Part shown: one piece after another, positions 31,581 to 45,500 of the stretch
How positions within the stretch are numbered: the stretch's first letter is position 1
Layout: each line of letters opens with the position of its first letter
Assembly (NCBI GenBank): GCA_905220665.1
Contig: CAJNAR010000026.1
Location: 1 to 64,000, forward strand
Direction: 5' to 3'
DNA: 64,000 bases
DNA from: Albugo candida
Taxonomy: Eukaryota; Oomycota; Peronosporomycetes; Albuginales; Albuginaceae
Notes under the pieces: generated by a model
Told to the model about the DNA's origin: nothing
What the model saw: the letters and a program-made list of their open reading frames with translations, nothing else
Database searches by the model: none
Program-made: the position numbers and the translations under genes

Positions 31581-32504
31581 TCAAAAACGGTCGATGTAGA
31601 GATTTGAGGTGAGTCCAATCTCGTATTTCCCGAGTTGATCGAATGACCAGAAACTCGTATTTTTCCCGTGCATAAAGGAAGTCCCAAGCTCCCACATATC
31701 CTGATCCCACACATTTCTATATCGAATCGGAAGCACGCATTCAGTGCCTATACGGACGATCGTATGGTGTGCAAGATCAATATCGGAAAAATGCATACTT
31801 CTTTCACCCAACCGGAACGCTACGTCCGGTAGAGAAGCGCTACATTTCACTTTGAAATACCCTGTTTCGTCAGTTGGCTTGGCTCCAAGTCTACTCGCAA
31901 TATGTACAATATCTTCCATCGGTCCCGTGATCCAATGCGTCGACAGAGTGAAGACTGCATTGTATGACCTTACAACATGGGTCTCTGGTCCCACAGAGTA
32001 TCCATCCATATGCACCATCCATTCTCCTTGACTTCCGATTTCCGCGGGCAAATAAATCATTGCGCTGTCCCGATGCGATGTAATGTTCAGGTACAAATCC
32101 CTTCTGTTTGACATCTGCGACGTGAAGACGATCCCTTTTCGTGCATTACTCAAGTGACCCAAATGAAGTGTTCCTTGTGATACCTTTTGCTGTCTAGCGA
32201 GACCGATCGGCCCTTCTGGATAGGAAGCAATGACACATAGACCAGCATTCCCGGCGAATAATACCCTGTGGTCGTAATCGATAGAGGTAAAAAGCATACA
32301 AAAGTGAAGCGTGGACGGTGTCGCAATCGTAAACGTATGGGATATGTCATCGATGAAAAAGTCGCCAACATACTGAGTGTCAATGAACCTTTCCAATCGG
32401 TCAAATGACTGTACTGTTCTGAGCGTTATGATGATATCCTTTCCGTACGCGGGAGGTAGTGCCAGCAGCACAAAGATCTTAATTATCAATAAAGGACTGA
32501 TCAT
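31581..32504 (-). CDS. Secreted pepsin-like pseudoprotease, second type (arm copy 2)
   Basis: This 307-residue product differs from the 21,063-21,986 copy by about one residue in the mature protein (Leu for His in the last residues NLYIDRF). The signal peptide and the Thr replacements at both catalytic Asp positions are identical. The divergent partner TXNDC9 is also kept, so both genes may be expressed from this arm. Confidence 0.85.
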   Translation of the reverse strand: MISPLLIIKIFVLLALPPAYGKDIIITLRTVQSFDRLERFIDTQYVGDFFIDDISHTFTIATPSTLHFCMLFTSIDYDHRVLFAGNAGLCVIASYPEGPIGLARQQKVSQGTLHLGHLSNARKGIVFTSQMSNRRDLYLNITSHRDSAMIYLPAEIGSQGEWMVHMDGYSVGPETHVVRSYNAVFTLSTHWITGPMEDIVHIASRLGAKPTDETGYFKVKCSASLPDVAFRLGERSMHFSDIDLAHHTIVRIGTECVLPIRYRNVWDQDMWELGTSFMHGKNTSFWSFDQLGKYEIGLTSNLYIDRF

Positions 32505-32939
32505 CGGCCTAATGCAAATGCTCAACAAAAGTGAGAATGAGTGTGGATAGCGACTGTGTGCTCATATATCGCCGTTCAGAGTGTCTTGCGACCTTCTTAT
32601 GTCAGGAGGTACGTGTTGTTACTTGGAGTAAACAGAGATGACTTTATCGCAGTCTGTGTCGATCAGTCAGTAGCGACTGCGTTGTAAAAGATAGAAATCG
32701 AATCGAAATCGCCGTCTGCGTCACATTAATTGAATTGTGGACTGAGACGAATGAGTTGATTTGATTGCGGAATTGACTATAGTGCGAATGCGACTGACTT
32801 TTGCAGTAAAACTTATCATGAGTCGCAGTATTGAGAATGGAAGCATTGATCCGATGCGAGTGATGGTCGTCTAATTGTGCAATGACGCACGTACTTTGCT
32901 GCCTCTCTACGAACCTAACATTAAATCCGCAAGGATCCC
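32505..32939. promoter_or_regulatory. Divergent promoter region, arm copy 2
   Basis: This is a near-perfect inverted copy of 20,622-21,062, between the pseudoprotease and TXNDC9 start codons. Confidence 0.5.
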
Positions 32940-33638
32940 ATGAATGCCGAGATCGTGGCGACGGCTATTGGTGAGAAGGTTTTGGAGACTTTAGAGAAAG
33001 AAGAACAGCATATCGATAGCACACTCCGTCAACTCGAAAACGCTGATGATGAAGAACTCGAGAGAATACGAGAAAAGCGCTTACAACGCATGAAAGAGCA
33101 AGCATCCAAGATGCAAGCCTTGCGGGCACAAGGGCACGGTGAGTACACGACGCTCGTGGAGACCAATGAATTTTTCAACGTGATCAAGAAGAGTGATAAT
33201 GTCGTTACGCATTTCTTCACTCCTGCAAACGCATTCTGCGTCACTGTCGATGGTCATTTGCAGCGATTGGCTGCTGCTCATGTAGAGACTCGATTTGTCC
33301 GAATGAATGCGGAGAAATCTCAATTTCTGGTCGAAAAGCTTGGAATCTGGATGATCCCATGCGTCGCACTCATCAAAGATCAAAAAGTGGTGAAAATGCT
33401 GCAGGGACTCGACGAACTTGGTGGCACTGTAGCTTTTTCAACAGCTTTTTTGGCTTATTTTCTGAGCTCACAAAATGTTCTCAAGTATGAAGGTAGCATC
33501 CCTGAATCATTTACGGATGACTGTGGGCTGTATAAAAGCACATCAACTGAAACGGTAAAGCATAAAGAGCAGTCAAGTTCCATGATACGTCAGACAGTAT
33601 TTTACGATAGCGACTTGGAGAATGAGAATGAGAATTGA
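32940..33638 (+). CDS. TXNDC9: TXNDC9/PhLP3-like protein (arm copy 2)
   Basis: This ORF has 232 residues, intact, with Asp for Glu in the segment IKDQKVVKML and one more Glu-Asn repeat at the C terminus than the 19,929-20,621 copy. All family features (charged coiled coil, thioredoxin fold without CxxC, cis-Pro strand) are kept, so the gene is functionally duplicated. Confidence 0.9.
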   Translation: MNAEIVATAIGEKVLETLEKEEQHIDSTLRQLENADDEELERIREKRLQRMKEQASKMQALRAQGHGEYTTLVETNEFFNVIKKSDNVVTHFFTPANAFCVTVDGHLQRLAAAHVETRFVRMNAEKSQFLVEKLGIWMIPCVALIKDQKVVKMLQGLDELGGTVAFSTAFLAYFLSSQNVLKYEGSIPESFTDDCGLYKSTSTETVKHKEQSSSMIRQTVFYDSDLENENEN

Positions 33639-33951
33639 TATTCAATCCTATGACTGTACAACAGACACGTTAAGGATCTTCTATCGAAATCAACGCGTCA
33701 CTTTGAGCATCTTTTCTACTAACGCGACACTAACGGCCGTAGTTGGCTGTAGGACTCTTTCAAACAGGGTTCCTGGTATACTTCCCCTCTGATTGATCAT
33801 GTTTCTCGGATCAGTAGTCACACCTCCTGAATGCGGGAAATTCCCAAATAAGAGAATCTGGACAATTCTAATGAGTACATACGTGACAGGACTGCTAAGA
33901 AAGTTTCGAAAGTGTGCATAGAATCAGATTTCGTCGGTAATCTGCTCCTCA

Positions 33952-34615
33952 ATGACTACGCTACCGGTACTCATTTATCAAGATACCATGGGTGGCGTCG
34001 GTGCTACTCCATGTTGCTTGTCATTTGTTGATACAGCTGGTCACCGACTTTTGGTGAAGACAAAGTTGGTGACGCGCTGTGTCAGTTTTGATTGCTCCAT
34101 TGCTTCTGTTCGAGTCGCAAACCGCTTCCCACGCCAAATAGTGCCAGACGAGTAGATCCCATTATGTTTCGATCGCTTACCTCCCTCACAAGTGCTTTCT
34201 CATGATCGTCTTCTTCTATCTCCACTAAGGCGCTTGGCTTGCAGGGAATGGCCTCCAGCTCCCACTCAATAAGATTCCGGCGTTGTATTCAATTTGATCA
34301 TCACTATCTATAGAAACAATTCTAATCCTTGCAGAGACTCTACTCAGATCAGATTATGAAGCCGCTCTTCAGATTTCAACAGCATTTCAGTTAACCGATG
34401 GCTCCACAACGGTCACAAATCATTTGATGCCGTACTTCTTACTCATTCAATTGATCGGAACGAGTACTCGAACCCTCGGTCACGCGCACTTATCCTTGGT
34501 CGGCTTACAGTGCACTGTTTTGCATCGAGTCGATGTCAACACTCATCTGTGTATCGGAGTCGCCATTCATTTGTATCAGCGTGCGAGTAGCCTACTTACT
34601 CGAGATGCTATGTAG
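33952..34615 (+). CDS. Unidentified, probably multi-exon gene (arm copy 2)
   Basis: It has the same two readings as at 18,952-19,615 with no difference in the parts translated. A run ETLLRSDYEAALQISTAFQL can be read upstream of the second reading from about 34,335, supporting an exon after an acceptor TTGCAG. The exon structure and family remain unresolved. Confidence 0.35.
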
Positions 34616-34748
34616 CTAAACTCCTTTGGTATCTGCGGACGATACGATTGCGTATATACAGCGTTATACGCTCCTTTAAGAAAACACGTCCAAGAATCGA
34701 TGGAGGTCAATCAAAGCAGAGCCTCCCATCATGTCAAGTACTAACGTC

Positions 34749-35843
<1,095 letters not shown>

Positions 35844-35909
35844 TTTGTCGGCTGATGCGTATTTCTGAATCTGAATCTGAGGCCGAGTCTGAGTTATTAT
35901 CCGCCAACG

Positions 35910-36116
35910 GTTTATAGGATGCATTCGATGATTAATTAATACTTGTCGTCGAACTGGACAGTACCCTTTTACCTACATTATGAAAAGGTAAAGGGGAAGG
36001 AAATCAGTCGCTCAAAACGATGAAATGTACACAACTTTGTCGTCCCATCAGCCCGTTGAGGTCATTTCGAAGCAATTTTATGAAGCCAGCGAATCCAATA
36101 CCGAGAGTGTACACCT
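35910..36116. other. Outer boundary of the SAHH part of the right arm
   Basis: Left-arm similarity ends near 35,910. No gene is seen before the small palindrome. Confidence 0.4.
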
Positions 36117-36883
36117 TGAATCAATACCAACATGATTGATGACTGTCACTTCACCATCCATCTGTACGACTCTGTCTTGTTGACCCACAACTTTGACCAC
36201 CAAGGCGTCACGATTACGTTCGGTAGATTCGATTAAAATTGGGTTTGATGAAGTTTCCAAACATTCACTTTTGACCTCCGTAACGAGTGCCACGTTGCCT
36301 CTGGCGACTCAATGCTTCCAATCACATTTTCTTTGACAATTTATGACACGATATGTTTTCCTTCTTTGATTGTGTTGCACGACTCGTTGTATTGTCTGTG
36401 TCGATCTTTATGTCAACGGCACATTCAGTCTTCTCGCCTGACACAAAGTTGTATCTCTTTTCCTGTTTACGACCTCTGGCATCACAGCCTTAGAGATACT
36501 ATGAGATTTTGTTGATGCCAGAGGTCGTAAACAGGGAAAGAGATACAACTTTGTGTCAGGCGAGAAGACCGAATGTGCCGTTGACATAAAGATCGACACA
36601 GACAATACAACGAGTCGTGCAACACAATCAAAGAAGGAAAACATATCGTGTCATAAATTGTCAAAGAAAATGTGATTGGAAGCATTGAGTCGCCAGAGGC
36701 AACGTGGCACTCGTTACGGAGGTCAAAAGTGAATGTTTGGAAACTTCATCAAACCCAATTTTAATCGAATCTACCGAACGTAATCTTGACGCCTTGGTGG
36801 TCAAAGTTGTGGGTCAATAAGACAGAGTCGTACAGATGGATGGTGAAGTGACAGTCATCAATCATGTTGGTATTGATTCAAAT
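36117..36883. repeat. Near-perfect palindrome, arms about 370 bp, loop about 26 bp
   Basis: Sequence 36,117-36,487 is repeated in inverse orientation at 36,514-36,883; for example GACCTCTGGCATCA is followed after the loop by TGATGCCAGAGGTC. The arms differ at only a few positions. Both encode the same readings (ALVTEVKSECLETSSNPILI), in opposite directions. It lies at the start of the acidic ORF block and apparently arose by inverted duplication of that block's end. Confidence 0.95.
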
Positions 36884-39500
36884 GCAAGCAATGAATAGGG
36901 CATCCATCAATGCATGATGCGAAAAGCTCGCTTATAAGCCACGTAGAGGTTGAGTCTCTAGTGACAGACGGTAAAGCCATTGCGGCTTCATGGTAACTGG
37001 AGCACATTTTAAAGGAAACTATAACGTTTATGGAATACAAACGTGGGAATATAATAAGCATACAAAAGTCCATTTTTGTCTCCCAGTATAATGAGTCTGC
37101 TGATGTTGCCGACGAGAAAAAAGCAATTCACGTACGCACGACTACTGAGTGCGAGAATGAAATGGAGGTCACAAATGACGTGGAAACAATATCTCAAAAA
37201 TCTGAAGACGACAAAGGACAAAGATTTTCATATCGATGACATTTCAGATGAAATCAAGGACAATGACACTGAGATAGTTCAGAGTACTGGAGTTCAGCTG
37301 GATGCTGAAGCTGTTATCACTTGTGTTGAGCCCAAAGGGACAACGAACGTGAATGAAAGTAGCACTGAGGAGAACACAATCATGATTAAGCATTCACGCG
37401 TTACGTGCTAAGAAATCGACTCAACGCGAACGGATGGACGTCAAGTGATTACCGTAAGCAAGGAAAGCATGGATTATGTATCGCATGAAACTCAATGGGA
37501 ACACAGCAAAGAAGCAGCTTCGAACGTCGAGGTTTATGGCTCGGAGTATGAAGTTATTATGAATTAAACGGATGAGGTTTCGGGAGACACTATTAGCCTC
37601 ACAATTGTCGACACGAAGAAGAGCTTGGAAGTGTCTGATAATGAGAAAAAAAAGACCTTAAGAAATGAGTAGAATGGTAAAGAAGGGATCGAGAGTGTGC
37701 TTTTTGACGTAAATGCAGATGAAAAAGCCAAAGTGAAAGCGTACAAGCTCACGCACATTGAGATGACGAAGGACAGATTTGTCGTATCTCGTGGCACATG
37801 CACCCGATTATTAGAAGCACGCTCGAGTCTATCGATACGTCGATGCTGGCGAATGTATTTTGCAACGTTTGGGAATCAGAACAAGTTGAAGACATGGAGC
37901 AAACGTTTGAAAAGGTCTCTTGTCTCCCTCAGAAATTTACCGAGTTTCAAGCTTCTCAATATCGAGTCGACTCGAAGATACGATCGGAGATGTAGCCTTA
38001 AGTGACGTCGAAGGAAACGAAACAAACGACATGGATGATGTTGATTCTGATGACACCAGAGTAGTTTCTTTGAACTTTCAGATCGTTCTGGAGAACTTGA
38101 AAGTGAACAGTGACGATCAAGATGTACAACGAACGTCTGGCAAAATTTCAAGGACGGAGGTGGAGCCAAACGAAGATTATGGCCCCGAAATCAGTGAAAC
38201 CGAAATCATGAGCACAATTAGCGATATTCAAAATGAAGGAAACGAGGCTTTTGAAATACACTCCAAAGAATATGAATTAGTCATTTCAAATTCCATCAAT
38301 GAAGCGATTGACTCAGCAAAGACTTCAAACAATTCGCTCGTGGAATCAGATGGCGATATCACGAGGGAAAAAGACGAAAATATTGGATCTTTTGTCGAGA
38401 CTGTTACGACGGAACATAGATTCATTGGTGTATCATGGCACATGGAGCGTAATGTGAGAACAGCTCTCGAGTTTGTAAAGTTGTTAAAGTTGGAGGGATT
38501 TGTCCAAGATATAAATCGAGTTGAAGAAGCTCCAAATGAAGACAATGACATACGCAACTACGATGTTGTTTACAATTTGGGCGTTAAACCACTTAGCCGA
38601 GCCATAATCAGCGAACGAGTCTTGCTGGATAGCAAATTTATTGCTACTGAGATCGAGCACAGATTCATTCACTCTGCTCACGAATTATTTAAAACGGAAG
38701 CAATAGCTCAATTTGTCGTTGCAGAAGCCGACTCGGAGTGGAATATCGAAGAGGTTGGAAGCGATGTGACAGCAGAGATTAACGACGCAGTCACGAGCAA
38801 TCGTAGTGATGGTAGCACGCTGCAGGCTCATGAAGAGAGTCTTCGTGAAGCTGTGGCCTCAGGTGTTTGTATCGATCGTACCGATGAGATGAAATGCTCG
38901 CTGATCAGGAATTCCGACCCGGAAACACAAGTAGAAAATGGAAAAGACGGAGATAGCCGATGATTTCTAAACCCTAAAACCTAAACTTGTCAACGTGACA
39001 GAAGATGTACATGTCGTGGGAGCAAGCTGCCAATCTGTGGAAAGCAGAATGGAAATAGCTCAGGAACTTTTGTGGGTGTTTTATGGCTTACGAGACATAT
39101 TATGGAAAAAGCTTCACAGTCTATGAACATCGACAACGTGATTGAAGCTGAAACGACTCAGACTGAAGAGGTGGAAACTTTGAATGAGTCACAATCCGAA
39201 AAAAGTGGACCACTTCCTAATGAACGGCTCGCATTCCTCCGATATTCAGGATTGTGCAGATGTGGAAGAAGCCCGTTGTGGGGGAGAAGATGTTAAAGAC
39301 GCAAAAAGCGAGCAAGAGATAGAAGACATCGCGTTCAAATTGTCTTGGATTTGCATCAGAGCACATGGCCATCGACTTATGCCAAAGACGAAGCAGAGGT
39401 CGCACAAATCGCAATTGACAATTAGATGGAAGATCCTGATGATGAGTCATATGCACACAATCCGAAAATGAAGAGCACGATCAACACTCTGAATGCGTGC
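36514..39500 (+). pseudogene. Acidic, repeat-like ORF cluster of unknown function
   Basis: A series of plus-strand readings in changing frames has the same unusual composition, rich in Glu, Asp, Val, Ser and Thr. The longest is 37,920-38,963 (347 codons), with a repeated EHRFI element (TTEHRFIG, EIEHRFIH). Stops and frameshifts separate the pieces, so a formerly large gene has decayed, or the 347-codon part is still used. I see no signal peptide, transmembrane segment or known domain. The block is absent from the left arm. Confidence 0.4.
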
Positions 39501-39744
39501 GCGATACAACGGATGGGAATGTCGAGAGCGCGGATGCAATAGAGCGAATTCGTTCGGATGATGGCTCAGGTATCATAACGGTGAGGAAAGAGCACGATGA
39601 GGACCCACGCGAGGACGAAAGAAAAACGCGTACGATAGCCAGCAATGAATGCAATGGTGAGTACACTGATTTGAATGTCAAAACGATCGAGTTGGGTTTG
39701 AGTGTGCTGTATAACAGACCGAAATCATCCAAGCGTGTCCAGTG

Positions 39745-40545
39745 TCTCTACTTGTGTATGGCTTATACTCGATGACGGAACCGCAAAGACTGCGCAATTG
39801 GAAATTGTGACTAAACCGTACAAATGCGCGCTGCGTATCCAACTCTGGCACCAGCACTGTCACTTATAGCAATGCTGATTGCAATTCTGTTCTACTCTTT
39901 CCAGTTTGCTTATAAAGAAGTTATTACAGGAATAGCTCTTTGTGAGATTTGTATGGTTTAACTGGGACGGCCGTATAGTTGATGGGTGAACTCATCTCTA
40001 CCACCTAAGCTGTATTGAGTGTTGGAACCCACTCGACAACGCGATGCTTTATTGTTGGTGGTTGTATGTATGACAACGCTCCTTTTTTATGTACAGGGGG
40101 ATGTATCAAAGCACGCTACCATTCGAGACAATCTCCTCTAAACAGATCTTCCTTTCTGGTAGTGATTGACTCTACAGGAATGACAACAGGAAGTTTGTAT
40201 GCGTGATGGAATATTCTACCACCAATATGTCCCCAGCAAGGTAATTGTCAACTTTCAGAACAACAACGAACACGTCGTGTCTTGGCTTCCATTCGCTCGT
40301 TTTGGATCTGTGTATCTCACACTCATTATCGATTCTTTTTCTGCGGACAGAGGTTGGATCCTCACCGATATTATGGACTTCCATGGAAGATTGAGATTGC
40401 CACCATCTCATGTGTATGCACCACCTCGGGGATCATGTGGGGTCTCTCTAGTTGACCCATTTCCCGTCCACTCCTGCATCGTGGATTCTAGCGCACTCAT
40501 GGCAGTTTGTGAAACGGATAGCACTAGAGGATGTGGATGAAGGCT
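39745..40545 (+). pseudogene. Decayed unidentified gene with hydrophobic segment, right-arm copy
   Basis: This is the inverted counterpart of 15,870-16,725. Shared readings are YSMTEPQRLRNW, KARYHSRQSPLNRSSFLVVI and YVPSKVIVNFQNNNEHVVSW. A membrane-like stretch SLIAMLIAILFYSFQFAY is open here. Stops interrupt the frame. The family is not recognised. Confidence 0.5.
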
Positions 40546-40709
40546 CCTTCGATACTTTGCATTGAATTGGTATATACAAGATGAAGTTTTCTACGGGGGG
40601 GGGGTAGGCAGAAGAATGGTGCAATTTATAATAAGGTCTCCCCTACTTGAAATCACTGCACCTCACCCGGCAACACTTTGAATGTGCTAATTATGTTTAG
40701 TGTGTCCAT

Positions 40710-41690
40710 TTACCACGCCTTCAACTCCATTTCATGATCACGGATTTGCAAATTTGGTTCTTCAACTTTAACTCTTGAATCGACAGTAACGGCATTTCCC
40801 TTCAGAAAGGAAGCACCCAGGATACGTTTATTTCCTCATTGTTAAAGACGAAATAGACAAAATCTACCTCCTTAAAGATGAAAGGTTCGTAAGGAAACAC
40901 AAATTCGTCAACCTTCTTGTGGAACATCAAGATACCGTGTCTGTCCTAGCCATTGTATTTGTAATTCTGGAATGATTCGTGGATATCCCAGCAACCTTCT
41001 TCTTCATATACACCATCCCGTACTTTATAGTCTTGAGGAATGGCTGATTTGAGTTCGTGGTAGAGTGCATTTGGAACTGTAGTGATGTTATGGGTAGGGT
41101 CAAATTCAAATCGATATGGATATTCGACGCCAAATAGGTCCATTTCCCAATCTCCTTCCGTGCCAAAAAAGACGTCTGGCATATTGGAGGGGAAGGAATT
41201 GTCGTCTTCGAAGTGGAGGTAGGGACCTTGATTCATTGACATTCTGATTGAATAAACACCCGGATGCCTAATCGTTTAACCTTTTGGTTCCATAATGTGA
41301 GCTTTATTGGAAACGTGTATCACTTTTCTGTGGATCCACATGGTCAACGCGTCCGATTGAATTTTCCATCCAATAATATAATTTAGAGGCAGCGAAGAAG
41401 ACGTGGCGCATTTTTCCGCTTGCAAACCTGACTCTGGGCGACATTCGCCCCGCCTATAGTCTGGGGTGTTATCAAGCACAAGGGTTACCGTGTACTCGTT
41501 GGCAATCTCTTCTCGCATCATCTCCGCTCCATATTGTACGAGTTTCAAACGAGGGTCTATTTTGGCTTCCAATCCACTTTCAAAAGGGCAAAAAATTTGT
41601 TCTCATGCTTCACATTATGTATATCTGCTGATACAGGGATCAATCTGACGTAATTGGCACCTCCTACGAAACGCTCATACGCGTGGAATG
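40710..41690 (-). pseudogene. Pepsin-like secreted protein pseudogene, right-arm copy
   Basis: This is the inverted counterpart of the gene at 14,843-15,856. Pieces in order: ANYVRLIPVS, YTVTLVLDNTPDYRR (first site, DNT), YIIGWKIQSDALTMWI, YRFEFDPTHNITTVP (second site, DPT), and in another frame RILGASFLKGNAVTVD, the pepsin ILG strand. At least two frameshifts and a stop after HIMEPKG break it. It keeps Asp where the intact paralogs have Asn, and may preserve an older state. Confidence 0.8.
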
Positions 41691-42372
41691 TCCCGAATAG
41701 AGATAGACCAAAAATTTTTGAAAAAACTCACTTTCATCGACTAACTGAAGCGGTGATTTTTGTTGAATGAGATCATATATCATCCCATTACCAGTCTTCT
41801 AGAACGTTCTTGCGCTTCTTGTTAGGTTTGATGAATGTAAGGAGTTGTACAAGTTTTGTTCGATGCAAATCGTACTTTAGACACATACTTTGTATGCTTA
41901 GTAACCCTATCGCTGCGTAAACATTCAGTTGAGACAGCTGTGTCCAGCGATCGCAATGACGTACCTCACCCGATACGCTATTTTACAATATTGAATGATG
42001 CTGTAAACACAAAATCGGTGTACTTGCGGGCAGAGGCCGGGAGCGTGGGTGAGTATTGAGGGTTGAGAGATGTAACGATCACGATTGGACGTTCTACCTG
42101 TACTAGTAAAAAACTGAATATATAGACGTACTTATACTTATACTTATCACTTGAGTTCGTTGGCCCAAAATGGTATTCCTTGGTGGTGAGCTTCTGACCG
42201 GTTCAGCCTGTCCCAGCAATGTATCCTAATTTCAATGGATAGCACCGCCGAGTTGGGGCAAATACTTGGCGATAAGTATGAGTATATGACAATGCCTCAT
42301 TCTATTAAGAAACGCGAAGTGATTGCAACTAGCTCTTTTCATTACTCAATTTACCATACTACGCTCAAAGAT
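41691..42372. other. Non-coding right-arm stretch
   Basis: It aligns in inverted order with about 14,040-14,800 of the left arm. It contains a short TACTTA-type microrepeat near 42,130. No gene was found. Confidence 0.5.
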
Positions 42373-42377
42373 ATTGC

Positions 42378-42533
42378 TGATGTGTGTTAAGCGTATCTTT
42401 TTTTTTATCGTATCTAACGTAATCAGCCGATAAAAGATCTTAATACCCGTACTTTACATTTTTTCTAATAGTAGGTCAAAGCAGACCCCAAGCAATAGTA
42501 GAAGGGGATCTGCTAGAAGCACAGAGGATATCA
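42378..42533 (+). repeat. Gypsy 5' LTR
   Basis: This 156-bp LTR contains CCGATAAAAGATCTTAATAC, which is shared with the 3' copy, and differs from it at roughly a dozen sites. Confidence 0.9.
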
Positions 42534-42599
42534 AAGTTAACTCTAGGTAAGTACTTTAGAGCGAGTTGTCAGAGGTTTACAAATAGCCTTTATAGTCGA

Positions 42600-45500
42600 A
42601 GCTCAAGCGGCGCCTCAAGTTGACGACACGAGCACCAACGAGAACATTCATGCGGAGCTGGATCGGATAGCGTCCGGCTCAGAAGAAAGAAGCCAAAAAA
42701 GGGCATTTCGAAAGTTAGATCCATCTGGACCCTTCATCGGAGAGCTAACGGAAGAGCGAGTTCGACGGATGACGGGGGACTGTGAGATGATGGATGTTTC
42801 CGGAGAAGACCGAATTTTCAACGCGCCACAACTCCCTAGACACCCTATGTACAAAGGGGAGACGTCGAATGACAAAAGGGAGTTTGTGAAGAAATACCGG
42901 GATTATTATAACACGCTACTGGCGTCACGAAACTTGCCAGAATAGACCATTCGTCATGCCGGCATCAGCGTGCGTGGAGGTATGGACAAAAGAGCAAATC
43001 CTGAAGTTTGAGATGGAAAAATCCACAATGGAAGTAGCGGAGCAACATTAGATCAATTACTTTCGAGAAGGAGGATAGCCGGATCACGTGGATTCGGCAA
43101 AGATTGATGATGAAATACGCAAGCTAAAGATGGATTTTACTCTGACCGATGCAAGCTCACGAATTTCTCGTCTAAGAAACCAGATATTTCGGGTATTGGG
43201 TCAACACGGTCTGCAGGATTATGTGGAATATGCGGATCCAAAAGAATTGTTCAGTGGATAGTGCATGCGTTGGAGCCGCCAACGTTCAAACGAAAAATCG
43301 TAGGAAAGTTGGGAATGGACGTTCATAAGACAAAGAAGAAGAATACCGTAGTCTTTAACAATTGGTGCCAAGATTTATTGAAGAGCTTTATGGAGTGGGA
43401 ACCAGTATCAACATCAACCAGTATGTCGCACAGAGTTGAGGTTAAAGAAGCTGAGACGACCAAGTTGGTACAACGCGAGAATTATAAGAAAAGTAAAGAC
43501 GAGGAGTCTTTGCGAATGGTCCAAACAGGAAACAGCTTTTAAGTCTTTTTTTAAAGTGCGATAGTACGGAACATTCCGTTCGAAACTGTCCGTCATGTGC
43601 AAAAGGAGAGGCTGACAGATTGCTGAAATATAGGATATCTGAATCGGAAAGGAAAGTGAAAAAAGCAATGGCAAGCTGTTGCAGTGGAAAGGTCATGACT
43701 ACGGTGGATGGCATCGAAAATGACAAAACTCTATTGAATTAAGGATCGGATTGTCGGATGATATCCCTTGGCCCCGTGAAAGTGCTTTCGGCTTCGAAAC
43801 ATCTGCCGATAAAAGACTGAAAGGTTCCGTTGAAGATAGCCACCGTAGGGAAGACGCCATTATGGTAAAACGAAGTCTGCTTTTAGCCTGTGTGTTGTTC
43901 ACTACAAATAAGGGGCGGCCGCTTGTATGGCGAAATTTGGAAGTCATGGTAAATGAAGAAGATGAATCATTCTCGTTACTCATGGATAGAAATTTGATGG
44001 AGACGATAGAGTATTCGGTCGAGGCGATTTTGCAAGGAGCAAGAGAAAAACAAACAGTCTGGGAAGCGTCCGTTGATAAAACGCAAGAAGTACAGACTCC
44101 GGTTAGTAAGTCTTTGCAAAGCTTTGAGAAAAAGCTGTATGCAGACCTTCATGATACTGTCGACGAAGCAGAACGGTGTCTTTCACTCCGGAAGTGACGT
44201 GTAGTGAAACTCAACGAGAAACGGTTAATGCCGTATTGGAGAAAGAGATGAGCGAGGTGGAGGAAGCAGGAGCCACAGTGGAGTCAGCCGACCGTCTAAA
44301 GGCACATTTTACCAAGTATGGGGATATATTCCGAGCGGAACTCGCTTCAGGCCTTCGTGTAAAAGTTGCACCGTTGCAAGTCATTCTAAAAGAGGGATCC
44401 ATAACATTCATGACGAAATCGAGGAGTTATCCACCAATTCATGAAGACTACATGGATAAACATCTCGCGGACCTGATGAAGCACGATTTGATACATCGTT
44501 ATCCGGATTCAAGATGGGGTAGTGCCCTGCGTATTAAAGCGAAGAAGGAAGTCGGATCTTACCCTATGACGGTGAATCTACGGGCAATAAATGAAGTGAT
44601 GGTTCCTATGGCATGGCCCATGCCGCACCTCGAAGAAATTTTGGCGAAGTTGGAGGAATCAAGATGCCATTTTTCTTTGGATTGTTTTCGATTCTACTAA
44701 CAACTACCATTACATCCAAGTAGCCGAGATTATTTTACTGTGGTGACGCCGAATAGTTTGTTCACGGCAAATCGAGTTATCATGGGATCGACAGATCCAG
44801 GTGCTTATTCACAAAAGGTAGCCAAAGAAGTCATGAAGCCAGGACCAGGAAAAGACGTACAGGTCTGGCTGGATGATGTCTTGGGATGTGCGGAGAATGA
44901 TAAGCCATTTGCTGGCTGCACTTGGGGTGGTCCTGCAAAGATGCCAAGACTTTATAATTAAACTACATCCAGAGAAATGCACTTTTCTTTCGTATTCAAC
45001 CGTGTGGTGTGGAAAATGGATTTCAAGCGAGGGCATAAGTCGTTGCGCGAGTCGGGTACAAGGCCTGTGTGAGCTCGCAACTCCAAAAACCGTTTACGAA
45101 CTTCAACAGTTCTTATATGCCGTAAACTGGATGCGAAACAACATTCCAAAAATTACCGGCACTTGTAAAAGACCCACAGGACGTTCTGGTACAAGCAACA
45201 AAGTCTGCAGGAAGCAGAAAGAAAAAGAATCTCATGACCGTGTTTTTACGCGATCATGATGGAGTTCTAAGCAGGATGCATGTCTACAAAAGATTAAAGG
45301 AGTTTTGTCTGAAATGGTGCCTATGGCGCATCCAAAAGATGCCTGGGACGTGTGTCTGTATACAGATGCATCTTAAGATCATTGGGGGGCATAATTACAC
45401 AAGTAGCAATGGGGGAATTCTCAAAACCCAGCATGGATTAAGAGCATTTCCACTCGCTTTTATGAGCGGGTCGCTCAAAGGAAGTACGTTGAAATGGGCA

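Noticed and set aside
36312..36685. Pair of facing 67-codon ORFs as a real gene pair
   Set aside because: They are the same antisense reading of the two palindrome arms. The sense readings fit the acidic ORF block better.
40590..40606. G-run of about ten bases as a regulatory quadruplex
   Set aside because: A single G tract without further tracts nearby cannot form an intramolecular quadruplex. It is a simple homopolymer.
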